Translations under genes and position numbers: made by a program
The notes under the pieces: generated by a model
What the model saw: the letters and a program-made list of their open reading frames with translations, nothing else
Told to the model about the DNA's origin: nothing
The model's database searches: none
Assembly (NCBI RefSeq): GCF_000687995.1
Contig: NZ_JIAC01000001.1
Coordinates: 1,984,001 to 2,048,000, forward strand
Length of the DNA: 64,000 nucleotides
Reading direction: 5' to 3'
From: Selenomonas ruminantium AC2024
GTDB taxonomy: Bacteria > Bacillota > Negativicutes > Selenomonadales > Selenomonadaceae
Shown here: one piece after another, positions 34,136-42,451 of the stretch
Layout of the letters: each line of letters begins with the position of its first letter
Numbering within the stretch: position 1 is the stretch's first letter

Positions 34136-34543
34136 ATTGTATTCATTCGCATCCACCGGTTCGCACCATTCATTCGAAGTCTTCTCGCCCGGCACTTCAA
34201 TGGCGATATGCTGGAAGGCGGAATTCTTGGCCGCACCGTGCCAATGCTTGACATTAGCAGGGATATGCACGACATCACCAGCCTTTAATTCCCGCGCAGG
34301 CTTGCCCCATTCCTGATACCAGCCGCGTCCGGCGGTAACCAGAAGCATCTGTCCGCCGCCCTTGTCGGCATGATGGATATGCCAATGATTGCGGCACCCC
34401 GGTTCAAAGGTCACATTGCCGATAACCACCTGCTCCAGAGAAATCATATTGAGATAGCTCTTGCCGTCAAAATACTGGGCATAGTTGACATTTTCGCCGC
34501 CCACCGGGAACATACTGTTTTCCTGAATAGTTTTCAAATCCAT
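34124..34543 (-). CDS. Cupin-domain protein
   Basis: Small single-domain cupin of 139 residues. Metal-binding motif 1 is seen as GCRNHWHIHHADKGGGQ and motif 2 as GDVVHIPANVKHWHGA, so a mononuclear metal site is likely. The substrate is unknown; such proteins are often grouped with quinone or aldehyde stress genes. AAAGGAGCG lies before the ATG. It follows the DUF362 gene by 21 bases and so should be read from the MerR-type promoter at 35721-35751. Confidence 0.9.
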   Translation of the reverse strand: MDLKTIQENSMFPVGGENVNYAQYFDGKSYLNMISLEQVVIGNVTFEPGCRNHWHIHHADKGGGQMLLVTAGRGWYQEWGKPARELKAGDVVHIPANVKHWHGAAKNSAFQHIAIEVPGEKTSNEWCEPVDANEYNKLP

Positions 34544-34564
34544 ATTATCGCTCCTTTGTGCTAA

Positions 34565-35689
34565 TCAGTTGCCATCCGGCACCCAGGTACCTTTGACGCC
34601 CTTTACCGCTTCGGCAGCCGTGATGACTTTGTCGCCATTATCCACATCAATCAGCTGATAACGGTCATTGCCCATGCCCATTTCCTTCATATAGGTCAGT
34701 TGACGCATGCTGTGGCGTGACTCCATGCGCTCTACTAAATCATGTTTGCTCTCTTCGGACAGCGCATAAACGCAGTCAACACATGCCTGGTCAGCGGCCA
34801 GAATATCCAAGGAGGCCACAATGCCAATATCCGGCGTGACCACAGGCTTAGCCGAGGTTCCGGCGCAGTCACAGTCCACGCTCATATTGCGCATCACATT
34901 GATAAAGGCAATTCTATTTTTGAAATAGTTGACGGTAGCCTGCGTGGATTCAGTCATGCGCTCCATGAATTCCTCGTTATTTACGCCCCATTGAGAGCTG
35001 GAGTCCCCTGCATGAATCATCTTCTTGCCGATTTTGCCATCGGCACAGCCAATGCCCAGATTCTTGTTGGAGCCGCCAAAGCCGCCCATCGCATGGCCTT
35101 TGAAATGCGTAAGCGTCAATAGCGAATCATACTGCAGCATATTCTTGCCCACGGACATCTCCGTAAACCACTTACCATTGGGTACCGGCAGCATCGTTGT
35201 CCCTTCGGCATCTGTAATATCCACCGTGGTAAAATCCGTCCAGCCGTTGACCTGCAGGGTTTGACGATGCCTTTCCGTCGTGTCGCGGCCACCGCCATAA
35301 TAGGTATTGGTTTCAATGATGTTGCCCTTCGGCAGACGCTTCTGCAGCAGTTCCTTGACCCAAGGACGAGGAATGATATTCGGACCATGCGGTTCGCCGG
35401 TATGCAGCTTGATGGCCACCTTGCCGCCCAAATCTTTTTTGACACGGTCATAAATTTTCAGCAGGCCTGCCGCTGACAGGTCACACGTAAAGTAAACCAC
35501 GGACTCGGCCCCTTGCCGTTCACGATACGGAACGTAATGCTCGCCGCCAGTACCGGCAACTTTTTTCTTTGCCTCCGGCTTTTTTTCTGGGGTATCAGCC
35601 GCAAAAATCGCACAGCCCGGTAAAGCCGTCATAGCTACCGCCATGCCTGCCAGTTTCACGAAATTCCTGCGCGTTATGTTCTTCTTCAT
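34565..35689 (-). CDS. DUF362-family protein with Tat lipoprotein signal
   Basis: Exported protein of 374 residues with a DUF362 domain, a family of unknown function often linked to Fe-S proteins. The N-terminus carries the twin-arginine motif TRRNFVKLAG followed by a lipobox (LPGC), so it is probably folded and exported by Tat and then lipidated. The domain includes IKLHTGEPHGPN, HFKGHAMGGFGGSNKNLGIG and DCDCAG. I chose ATG 35689, with AGGGCGG about 8 bases upstream; a longer frame adds 11 residues without use. It is the first gene of an operon with the cupin and has the MerR-type promoter 35721-35751. Confidence 0.85.
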   Translation of the reverse strand: MKKNITRRNFVKLAGMAVAMTALPGCAIFAADTPEKKPEAKKKVAGTGGEHYVPYRERQGAESVVYFTCDLSAAGLLKIYDRVKKDLGGKVAIKLHTGEPHGPNIIPRPWVKELLQKRLPKGNIIETNTYYGGGRDTTERHRQTLQVNGWTDFTTVDITDAEGTTMLPVPNGKWFTEMSVGKNMLQYDSLLTLTHFKGHAMGGFGGSNKNLGIGCADGKIGKKMIHAGDSSSQWGVNNEEFMERMTESTQATVNYFKNRIAFINVMRNMSVDCDCAGTSAKPVVTPDIGIVASLDILAADQACVDCVYALSEESKHDLVERMESRHSMRQLTYMKEMGMGNDRYQLIDVDNGDKVITAAEAVKGVKGTWVPDGN

Positions 35690-35720
35690 CACATCAACCG
35701 CCCTGCTAAAATCTGCTTTC

Positions 35721-35751
35721 ACTTTACCACTTGAAGTTTACTCCAAGTCAA
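35721..35751 (-). promoter_or_regulatory. MerR-type promoter and operator of the DUF362-cupin operon
   Basis: Leftward TTGACT (35746-35751), 19 bases, TAAAGT (35721-35726). The spacer TGGAGTAAACTTCAAGTGG carries the dyad shared by six other sites in this window. It begins 5 bases past the end of the MBL gene. Confidence 0.85.
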
Positions 35752-35756
35752 ATTTT

Positions 35757-36881
35757 TTATTGCATACGCTCCCACCAGTTATCAAAACCTACTGCCTGCG
35801 TGCCGGCAATATAAGCTGCTTCGCCGATTTCCGGCGTCATCAGTTTATATCCCTTTCCCTGGCTGGCCTGCGAAAGTCTTTGATAAGGTTCCTGCCAGGG
35901 ATGACGTGACAGGGCAAACTTGCCGCTATGAGCAGGCAGAAGCATTTTCGCCCCCACATCCACTGCCGCCTGCGCCGTTTCCTCCGGCAGCATATGGATG
36001 GCATGCCAGGCCATATTGTACTGGCCGTTTTCGCCCAGCATCAAGTCAAAACCGCCGAACTTCTGCCCAATGGCCTTGAAGTGTGCACCATATCCGCCAT
36101 CTCCCGTATAGTATACCTTGCGCTGCGAAGTTACAAACGCAAAGCCACACCAAAGCGTGGGATTAGAAGTCAGAAACCGCCCCGAGAAATGCTGGGACGG
36201 CAGGATATGGATAGATAAATCATCTGTTAATTTGATTTCCGTATCCCAATCTTCCTCGTGCAAAAGTTCTTTTTCAAAGCCCCAGCCTTCAAAGTATTCT
36301 CCCACGCCTAACGGGCAGACAATACGTTTCACCTTCGGCTTCAGCGCCATAATCGTCGGATAGTCCAAATGGTCCCAATGGTCATGGGAAATCGCCAATA
36401 CATCAATCTCCGGCACATCCTCGGCGGTATAGACGTTGCTGCCAGGAAATGCCTTGTTAATGAAAAAGATGGGCGATGCATAGGAACTGAACACGGGGTC
36501 AATTAAGATGCGATAGCCTCCAAGCTGCATAAAGAAACTGGAGTGCCCCAGCCAGACCACCACATCATCATGCGGATTCAGGCTGTGCAAATCCGTTTTC
36601 TTTGACAGCATTACCTGCTTGGGCGATAAATGGGACTTATCCCCAAAGAGGAATTTTGCCATCGCCACAAAACGATTTTCGCCATTCTCCTCATTCATGA
36701 CCTGTACGGGAACAAGATTTTGGAACTTGCCATTTCTATAATGCGGTGAGGCTTCCATCCGTGCCAGACGTTCCCCCTGCGGCAGCCTGCCAAATTCCGG
36801 CCGCTGGGTAAAGAGCGCACCGCCGCCAGCTAATACTCCCAAGGTTCCCAAACCTCCCACGATAAAAGTTCTTCTATTCAT
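35757..36881 (-). CDS. Metallo-beta-lactamase-fold hydrolase (NAPE-PLD/UlaG type) with twin-arginine signal
   Basis: Exported metallohydrolase of 374 residues. Residues 1-25 contain NRRTFIVGG and a hydrophobic stretch, consistent with Tat export or a membrane anchor. The metal-binding motif is SHDHWDHLD (HxHxDH) near residue 165; further ligands are in LPSQHFSGR, YTGDGGYG and LPAHSGKF. The lactamase-B-2 layout resembles N-acyl-phosphatidylethanolamine phospholipase D and bacterial relatives, but the substrate is unknown. GGAGATC precedes the ATG. It is transcribed from the MerR-type promoter at 36917-36947. Confidence 0.88.
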   Translation of the reverse strand: MNRRTFIVGGLGTLGVLAGGGALFTQRPEFGRLPQGERLARMEASPHYRNGKFQNLVPVQVMNEENGENRFVAMAKFLFGDKSHLSPKQVMLSKKTDLHSLNPHDDVVVWLGHSSFFMQLGGYRILIDPVFSSYASPIFFINKAFPGSNVYTAEDVPEIDVLAISHDHWDHLDYPTIMALKPKVKRIVCPLGVGEYFEGWGFEKELLHEEDWDTEIKLTDDLSIHILPSQHFSGRFLTSNPTLWCGFAFVTSQRKVYYTGDGGYGAHFKAIGQKFGGFDLMLGENGQYNMAWHAIHMLPEETAQAAVDVGAKMLLPAHSGKFALSRHPWQEPYQRLSQASQGKGYKLMTPEIGEAAYIAGTQAVGFDNWWERMQ

Positions 36882-36916
36882 TATGATCTCCTGCCAATGA
36901 TTTCTCTATTGCTTCA

Positions 36917-36947
36917 ATTTTAACACTTAGAGCACACTTCAAGTCAA
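36917..36947 (-). promoter_or_regulatory. MerR-type promoter and operator of the MBL gene
   Basis: Leftward TTGACT (36942-36947), 19 bases (TGAAGTGTGCTCTAAGTGT), TAAAAT (36917-36922). Same build as the site at 35721-35751. Confidence 0.85.
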
Positions 36948-36989
36948 GAATAAATCTTGATTACGCCATCTTGAAATCCACGCAAAACA

Positions 36990-37083
36990 GGGCTGCTGCA
37001 CAAGTCCTTTCCCTGCGATAACCAGTATGCAAATCTTTCTTGCATATTGGTTATCGCGGTAAAAGGCTTTTGTGCAGCAGCCC
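36990..37083. repeat. Long imperfect hairpin element (94 bases)
   Basis: The arms pair almost throughout: GGGCTGCTGCACAA with TTGTGCAGCAGCCC, then a loosely paired block, then GCGATAACCA with TGGTTATCGC, then TATGCAA with TTGCATA around a 7-base loop. It is far longer than a usual terminator. It may be a MITE or REP-like element, or a bidirectional terminator or small RNA. Confidence 0.7.
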
Positions 37084-37109
37084 CATTGTTTTATCTAGCT
37101 AATCCCTGT

Positions 37110-37184
37110 TCATCTGCGGCCGGTTAATGGGCCAGTCTCATTCAACGGACCGGTTTCATTCACTGGGCCTAGTTCTACTAGCAT
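37110..37184 (-). other. Possible 24-codon frame with repeated G-P-x-N-E-T
   Basis: The 75-base leftward frame directly after the GNAT stop reads MLVELGPVNETGPLNETGPL and four more residues. It reflects a 21-base direct repeat in the DNA. No ribosome site is seen, so translation is doubtful. Confidence 0.25.
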
Positions 37185-37188
37185 ACGT

Positions 37189-37815
37189 TTAGAAAATTTG
37201 CCCTGGCAGCACCAATTTTTCTTTGAAAGGAAAATCCTTGTCAAATGCCTCAGCCTTTGCCTCATCTACAAAATAACCTTTTGGCGTGGTATATTCACCG
37301 GTAATGCCTGACAAATAACCCGGTACAAGTTCCTTGCACAAGAAAAAGGACGCATCCGCTCCTTCCGGCAGGCCATGATAGCGAATGCCAAAATTGCTGG
37401 CATAGTCAAAGCCGCTCTTGCCATAGAAACCGATGTTTCCTTCAAAACACAAGGCTCCACAGCCCAATTCAGCAGCTTTCTGCAAACTGAAATCCAGCAA
37501 AATCTTGCCATAGCCCTGCCTTTTCAGTTCCGGACATATGCAAATAGGGCCCATCGTCATAATTGGGATTTCCCTGCCATCATCAGCCTTGATAACGGCT
37601 CGCATGAAGATGTTCTGACCAATCAGCCGGCCATCCTTTTCCATGACAAAATCCAACTCCGGCACAAAGGCTGGGTCATTTCGCAGACAATGCAGAACAT
37701 AGTGCTCCAAACAACCGGGACGGTAGACATTCCAAAAAGCTTCCCGGACCATGTTTTCTACTTCACGATGTTCCTCAATTTTTTCCAAACGAATACGATA
37801 GTCATTTTTGCTCAT
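37189..37815 (-). CDS. GNAT-family N-acetyltransferase
   Basis: Acetyltransferase of 208 residues, substrate unknown. The acetyl-CoA site is ICICPELKRQGYGKILLDF (R/Q-x-x-G-x-G/A pattern, here RQGYGK) near residue 100-115, and CFEGNIGFYGKSGFDYAS is the usual GNAT C-terminal strand pair. CAGGAGGAAA lies 6 bases before the ATG. It has a GC-rich hairpin in its leader at 37851-37888. It is monocistronic. Confidence 0.88.
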   Translation of the reverse strand: MSKNDYRIRLEKIEEHREVENMVREAFWNVYRPGCLEHYVLHCLRNDPAFVPELDFVMEKDGRLIGQNIFMRAVIKADDGREIPIMTMGPICICPELKRQGYGKILLDFSLQKAAELGCGALCFEGNIGFYGKSGFDYASNFGIRYHGLPEGADASFFLCKELVPGYLSGITGEYTTPKGYFVDEAKAEAFDKDFPFKEKLVLPGQIF

Positions 37816-37850
37816 TGTTTTTCCTCCTGATGATTGATGACTGCAATACA

Positions 37851-37888
37851 GGGAGGTCGGTGTGAAATTGCTCCTAAGCCAACCTCCC
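37851..37888 (-). promoter_or_regulatory. Strong hairpin in the leader of the GNAT gene
   Basis: Leftward GGGAGGTTGG (37879-37888) pairs with CCGACCTCCC (37851-37860), ending 35 bases before the ATG and about 25 bases before the ribosome site. ATTGCAG is repeated on both sides. It may be a cis-regulatory RNA of a class I do not recognise. Confidence 0.45.
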
Positions 37889-38053
37889 GGTCAGCCTGCA
37901 ATCTCCAAGGTGTTGTTTCTCAAACAGCAAGCTCCTTAACAATAAAAAACAATATTCAGTCGAGGAAAATACTTGACACTTCGTATTCTATTACGATTGC
38001 CAGCAGTTGTCAACTTACAGAATTCATCATGGACAAATACACAAAAGTAACGA

Positions 38054-38082
38054 TTGTCTTTATGCCACAAATATGATATAGT
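38054..38082 (+). promoter_or_regulatory. Promoter of the esterase-Sel1 gene
   Basis: TTGTCT (38054-38059), 17 bases, TATAGT (38077-38082), giving a leader of about 135 bases. Confidence 0.65.
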
Positions 38083-38098
38083 ATGCTCAATAGCATAA

Positions 38099-38194
38099 AC
38101 GGCTGTGTAGGAGCCGTGTCGCTTCGGCGGCAGAAAATCGACGTGGAGAGCCTCAGTGGCTTTCTGCCCTTTTTAGGGAACGTCGATTTTTTTT
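38099..38194 (+). promoter_or_regulatory. Attenuator-like leader with competing stems
   Basis: A first hairpin ACGGCT/AGCCGT (38099-38117) is followed by GGCAGAAA (38129-38136), which can pair with TTTCTGCC (38161-38168). The overlapping AAAATCGACGT (38134-38144) can pair with ACGTCGATTTT (38180-38190), which runs into TTTT and looks like a terminator. The two pairings share bases and should exclude each other. Confidence 0.6.
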
Positions 38195-38224
38195 ATTGCT
38201 TAAAATGAGTATGGAGGTACGATT

Positions 38225-40027
38225 ATGCGCAGATATCAAAAAATATTGGCTTTGACTTTGGTGGGGACAGGGGCATTTATGCTGCCGAGCACACTCCCCG
38301 TACAGGCAGCCACCGTACAAGCTGGTGAAGTGCAGGCAGGCGCTGCTATTCATGGCCTGCAAAAAGTTACAGCTGTAACGCGTGTCTATGGCAGCGGCGA
38401 ACAGGTTGCCGAAGCGATTTTAGAATACCCGAAAGCACTTTTACCCTCAGCTGTAAAGCCCACGGACTTTGCTGTATCCGGCAAAGAGATTACCGCCGTA
38501 ATGGTAAACGATAAACCGGAACTTACGAATAAGGCGCAAGCCGGGCGTTATGTCATCCTGCAGTTTGCTAAGCAGAACAATGTCTATGATGGTGATTTAA
38601 GCAAAAAGCCGGGGCGTCAGGCAAGACCTGCCGATGATAAAAACGGCCAGGGCACAGATGCGCCCCGCCAATCCAACCGCAAAATGCCGGATTTATCCCT
38701 GCAGGTACAACAGGTGCGCCCTCTTACTGCTATTGACGGCACCACCTTTGCCCCGCTGACTGTATCCGCGACAGCCGTAAATGAGCCAGACTTAGAACGG
38801 TTCCAGCAATACGAATACACCGATAAGGAAGTGGGCGCCACGATTCCTTATAATCTATATCTGCCCCAAAACTATGACCCAAAGAAAAAATATCCGCTGC
38901 TGTTTTTTGTGGCCGATGCCAGTGCCAACATCAACGCGATAAAAACACCGCTGTTCCAAGGCAACGGCGCCACCATTTGGGCCAGCGACAGCGAACAGGC
39001 CAAGCATGAATGCATTATCCTTGCTCTGCAGTATACCGCCGACTTAGTTGACAAAATCGGCATGATGACCACCGATGAAAATGTCTGGACACCGGGACTT
39101 ACCCTCGTGACCAATTTACTCCATGATGTGATTGAGCGTTACAGCGTAGACAAAAACCGCATCTACGGCACCGGCCAGTCGCAGGGCGGCATGGCCAACA
39201 TTGCCATCAGTGATAAATATCCGGATTTATTTGCCGCGCAATGGCTCGTAGCCTGCCAATGGAATGTGGAAGAAATGGCCGCCATGAAGGACAAAAAACT
39301 CTGGATAACCGTCTGTGAAGGCGATACCAAAGCCTTCCCCGGCATGAATGCCGCAACAGCCCTTTGGGAATCCCTGGGCAGCAAAGTTGCGCGGAATAAG
39401 ACCTTTTGGGACAGTCATGCAAGTATTACAGAAATCAATGCAAACGTCAAAGACATGACCGCCGCCAACGCGCCTATTAATTACTCCGTCTTTGCTGGCG
39501 GCAACCACATGTATACCTGGTCATTTGCCTATGATATCGAAGCCATCCGCGACTGGCTGTTCCAGCAGCGCAAAGACGGCCAGCCACACAGCTTACTTGC
39601 CAAAGCCTTACAAGATGCCGGCCTCGCCGCCTACAACGCCGGTGATTATGAACAGGCACTCGCAAAATTTACGGCTGCCAATAACAAAGGACATATGAAA
39701 GCCCCTCGTTACATAGGCCTTTGCTATGAACACGGCTATGGCGTAACAGCTAATACCAAAGAAGCCGCCAAATGGTACGCCATTGCCGCCGAGCGGGGCG
39801 ATATTACAGGCACGTATTATTTAGGACGTTTATACGAAACCGGCAACGGCGTTCCCCAGGATTATCACAAGGCTTTGACGTTATACCAAAAAGCTGCCCA
39901 GCGAGGTGATATCATTGCAGCACCTGACATGGCAGCTTTGGGGCATATGTATGAAAATGGCCTGGGTGTAGAAAAAAATCTGCAGAAGGCTCAGGAATGG
40001 TACACAAAAGCATCAATCAGCGAATAA
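38225..40027 (+). CDS. Exported PHB-depolymerase-like esterase with Sel1 repeats
   Basis: Secreted protein of 600 residues. Residues 1-28 are a signal peptide ending VQA. A poorly conserved beta-rich region (about 40-190) precedes an alpha/beta hydrolase domain (about 205-455) with YNLYLPQNYDPKKKYPLL and the nucleophile elbow GQSQGG near residue 319; the histidine is likely in GGNHMYTW. Residues about 465-600 form Sel1-type repeats (AAKWYAIAAERGD, ALTLYQKAAQRGD, AQEWYTKA). The mix suggests an esterase tethered to a partner through Sel1 repeats. GGAGGTAC lies before the ATG. Expression is probably controlled by the attenuator-like leader. Its end overlaps the convergent flavodoxin gene by 11 bases. 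Confidence 0.85.
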   Translation: MRRYQKILALTLVGTGAFMLPSTLPVQAATVQAGEVQAGAAIHGLQKVTAVTRVYGSGEQVAEAILEYPKALLPSAVKPTDFAVSGKEITAVMVNDKPELTNKAQAGRYVILQFAKQNNVYDGDLSKKPGRQARPADDKNGQGTDAPRQSNRKMPDLSLQVQQVRPLTAIDGTTFAPLTVSATAVNEPDLERFQQYEYTDKEVGATIPYNLYLPQNYDPKKKYPLLFFVADASANINAIKTPLFQGNGATIWASDSEQAKHECIILALQYTADLVDKIGMMTTDENVWTPGLTLVTNLLHDVIERYSVDKNRIYGTGQSQGGMANIAISDKYPDLFAAQWLVACQWNVEEMAAMKDKKLWITVCEGDTKAFPGMNAATALWESLGSKVARNKTFWDSHASITEINANVKDMTAANAPINYSVFAGGNHMYTWSFAYDIEAIRDWLFQQRKDGQPHSLLAKALQDAGLAAYNAGDYEQALAKFTAANNKGHMKAPRYIGLCYEHGYGVTANTKEAAKWYAIAAERGDITGTYYLGRLYETGNGVPQDYHKALTLYQKAAQRGDIIAAPDMAALGHMYENGLGVEKNLQKAQEWYTKASISE

Positions 40028-40634
40028 AGTTAGTGGCTTGCCAAGATTCTTTCTCTGGCAGGCCAAATTTTTCCTTGCCCAACTGGATACTTTTCATCAG
40101 GAAGGTCATATTACGCGCCAATGTCCGCATGGTCTGCATGCCCTCAATATCCTGCGCCGCTTCTCCCGGCGCTCCGCCATGAACACTGTTCCAGTATTGA
40201 CTAGCAGCAATGGGCATGCCCGATATGGTGAAGAACTTATTGAGCTCATCAAAAGTTGCCGACAAGCCACCACGCCGGGCCACCACTACACTTGCCCCCA
40301 CTTTCATCGTCTTGTCAAAACCGGTACTGAAAAACAGGCGCGTCAGGTAAGCGACCAGGGTAGCATTTGCTGAAGCGTAATAAACCGGGCTGCCCACGAC
40401 CAGACCATCACATTCGGCAAACAACGGTGCTGTTTCATTGACGATATCGTCAAACACACATTTTCCCTTCTGCGCGCAGGCCCGACAGCCTATGCAGCCG
40501 CGAATTGCCTTATTGCCCACATGAACCATTTCGACTTCTACACCGTTTTCCGCAAAGACTTTCTGCATTTCCTGCAAAGCCATTGCCGTATTGCCCTGCG
40601 GATGCGGTGAACCATTGACCATCATGACTTTCAT
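40017..40634 (-). CDS. Flavodoxin-fold iron-sulfur flavoprotein / NADPH-dependent FMN reductase
   Basis: Cytoplasmic FMN-binding reductase of 205 residues. The phosphate-binding loop is NGSPHPQGNT (residues 7-16). GCIGCRACAQKGKC (C-x2-C-x2-C-x5-C) is the compact cysteine motif of Isf-type proteins, so a 4Fe-4S cluster is possible. GSPVYYASANATL is the second flavin loop. I chose ATG 40634 because GGGAGGAGAG lies upstream. Upstream DNA is rich in TTTTCCTAA and its complement, perhaps an operator. The electron acceptor is unknown. Confidence 0.9.
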   Translation of the reverse strand: MKVMMVNGSPHPQGNTAMALQEMQKVFAENGVEVEMVHVGNKAIRGCIGCRACAQKGKCVFDDIVNETAPLFAECDGLVVGSPVYYASANATLVAYLTRLFFSTGFDKTMKVGASVVVARRGGLSATFDELNKFFTISGMPIAASQYWNSVHGGAPGEAAQDIEGMQTMRTLARNMTFLMKSIQLGKEKFGLPEKESWQATNFIR

Positions 40635-40744
40635 CGTAAACTCTCCTCCCAATATAAATTTTCCTAAAATATTCTTAGTTTTATTTTACCAAAACTTTCC
40701 CTAAGGAAAAAGCTTTTCCTAAAAGCTATCTAACCAAAGAAACA

Positions 40745-41591
40745 TTACCGCGAACGCCTTTGTGCATACTCTTTGCGGCTTCTTTGCAGTTTTTCCGCAG
40801 CAGTTGTATTGCCGCCCTTCATAGCCAGCACTACACCGACGGCAATAAGCGCAAAACCAGGCAAAAAATAGTCGGTCATGGCTTCACCGAGTAATAACCA
40901 GCCTAAGATTGTGCCAACGATCGGCTGAAAGAACATAAACAAGCCGCCAATGGATGCATCCATATACGTCAGCCCTTTGCTCCAAAGGACAAATCCTGCC
41001 GTGGTGGAAATCATCCCCACATAAAGTACCGAGCCCCATATCTGCGGCATTACCAAAGCTTCATAATTTGCTTCGTTAATTCACGAGTATGGACATCAAC
41101 GCCCAGGTGATAGCTGCGACAAACAAATAGACACCGCCCAAAAAACTGCCGGTTTGCAGATTCTCCGGGTCAACGACGATTAGCAGCACACCCGCCGTTG
41201 CCAAAACTACAGACAACAAACGGCTGAAATTAAACCGCTCATGCAGAATCAGGCAGCCGAACACCACCATAAATGCCGGTGTAGCCGCCGTTATCACCGA
41301 ACCCATCTGTGCTGAAGTCAGCATGGTTCCCGATTCCTGCGTGACAATAGAGAGCGTTTGACCGGTCAACGCAGAAATAAGCAGGAGCTTCCAGTCCTTG
41401 CGCTCAATTTTCCAGGAAGATTTTTGATACAACATGATAAGCACTAACGGGACCAGCGCCACACCGTACCGCAGCCAAACCAAAGCCACAGGCGTAATCA
41501 CGCCTACGGTCAAACGGACAGCAATAAACATGGCTCCCCAAATACTGCCAGCCAGCGACAATAGCAACGAACCAATCAGTAAATTACGCAA
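40745..41591 (-). pseudogene. Broken EamA-family (DMT) transporter
   Basis: Two adjacent frames together match a ten-helix EamA drug/metabolite transporter. The first (41591-41076) holds the N-terminal EamA domain and five to six helices, ending ALMSILVN. The second (41056-40745) starts MPQIWGSVLYVGMISTTAGFVLW and holds the last helices. About 35-40 residues expected between them are missing and the frame changes at about 41056-41085. I read this as an internal deletion that also shifted the frame. The start is probably TTG 41591, which has AAGGAGA 8 bases upstream. It is unlikely to be functional. Confidence 0.8.
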
Positions 41592-41897
41592 AAATATTAT
41601 CTCCTTAAATTTTCTTAGAATTGCGTGACTATTATATTGTAGATAATAGCGAACTGTCAACTCATTGACTTCCCGCCTGTTTGACAATTTTCCTGCAATA
41701 TCAGGCAGGCTTGGATTTTGGATTGTCTGAAAATAGAAAAAAAGCGTTCCGGTAGCGAATAAAACTTAATTTCACATAGATACGTCTATATGAGGCGGTC
41801 TGCCTTATGACAATTGAAACGGGCATAACAATAGTGTGAATCAGCAGAGGAAAAATTCTATTAAGCGAAAAGCCATCCTAATCATAAAACACCTAAA
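41592..41897. other. Intergenic region without a recognisable gene
   Basis: About 300 bases between the broken transporter and the MarR promoter. I see no convincing reading frame, RNA or repeat. It holds the presumed transporter promoter. Confidence 0.5.
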
Positions 41898-41934
41898 ATG
41901 ACTGGTCAAAATATGCTATAATGATTTCAGTCAT
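41898..41934 (+). promoter_or_regulatory. marR promoter flanked by a dyad
   Basis: Extended -10 TGCTATAAT (TATAAT at 41917-41922) lies between ATGACTG (41898-41904) and CAGTCAT (41928-41934), an inverted repeat with a 23-base spacer that may be an operator. Confidence 0.5.
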
Positions 41935-41951
41935 CTAATAAGGAGAATGTT

Positions 41952-42377
41952 ATGCTACAAGAAACCACAGGCTATATCATTTGCCGTACAGCTCGCAAGA
42001 TTCATCAGTTCATGACAAAAGTATTAGCCGATTATGACATCACCCCAGAACAATGGGTGGTGCTGCAAATTGTCAGCAAGGAGAAAAACCTTTCTCAACA
42101 AGAATTAGCTGCGCGCTTGGAAAAAGACAAAAACAGCACCAAAGCTTTGGTGGACAGACTGATAAAAAAAGAATTATTGACCCGTCAAAAAGATGACAGC
42201 GATAAACGGTTCTATAAGCTGCAAGCCACCCCCGCTGGTATCTTTCTCACCAAGGAACTGGCAAAACTTGACTATGACTTTATGCGGGAAACCGAATCCG
42301 GGCTTACAGACGAGGAATTAACCAGCTTTACAAAAACCCTCACTAGACTGGAAGAAAAAATCACGGCTAAGTTGTGA
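41952..42377 (+). CDS. MarR-family transcriptional regulator
   Basis: Winged-helix regulator of 141 residues. The recognition region is LSQQELAARLEKDKNSTKALVDRLIKKELL and the wing is RQKDDSDKRFYKLQATPAG, as is usual for MarR. AAGGAGAA precedes the ATG. It lies 74 bases upstream of an exported MBL-fold gene, and that gap carries two palindromes (42391-42436), so it probably controls that gene. The ligand is unknown. Confidence 0.92.
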   Translation: MLQETTGYIICRTARKIHQFMTKVLADYDITPEQWVVLQIVSKEKNLSQQELAARLEKDKNSTKALVDRLIKKELLTRQKDDSDKRFYKLQATPAGIFLTKELAKLDYDFMRETESGLTDEELTSFTKTLTRLEEKITAKL

Positions 42378-42385
42378 TTTTTTTC

Positions 42386-42436
42386 TTGACAATAGTATGT
42401 CAACGTACTATTGTATTAGTATGTTAACATACTATT
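42386..42436 (+). promoter_or_regulatory. Promoter with tandem palindromic operators before the MBL gene
   Basis: TTGACA (42386-42391) begins a promoter overlapped by AATAGTA...TACTATT (42391-42412) and the 18-base perfect palindrome TAGTATGTTAACATACTA (42417-42434). Likely MarR sites. Confidence 0.7.
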
Positions 42437-42451
42437 ATCAGGAGGCATTTA

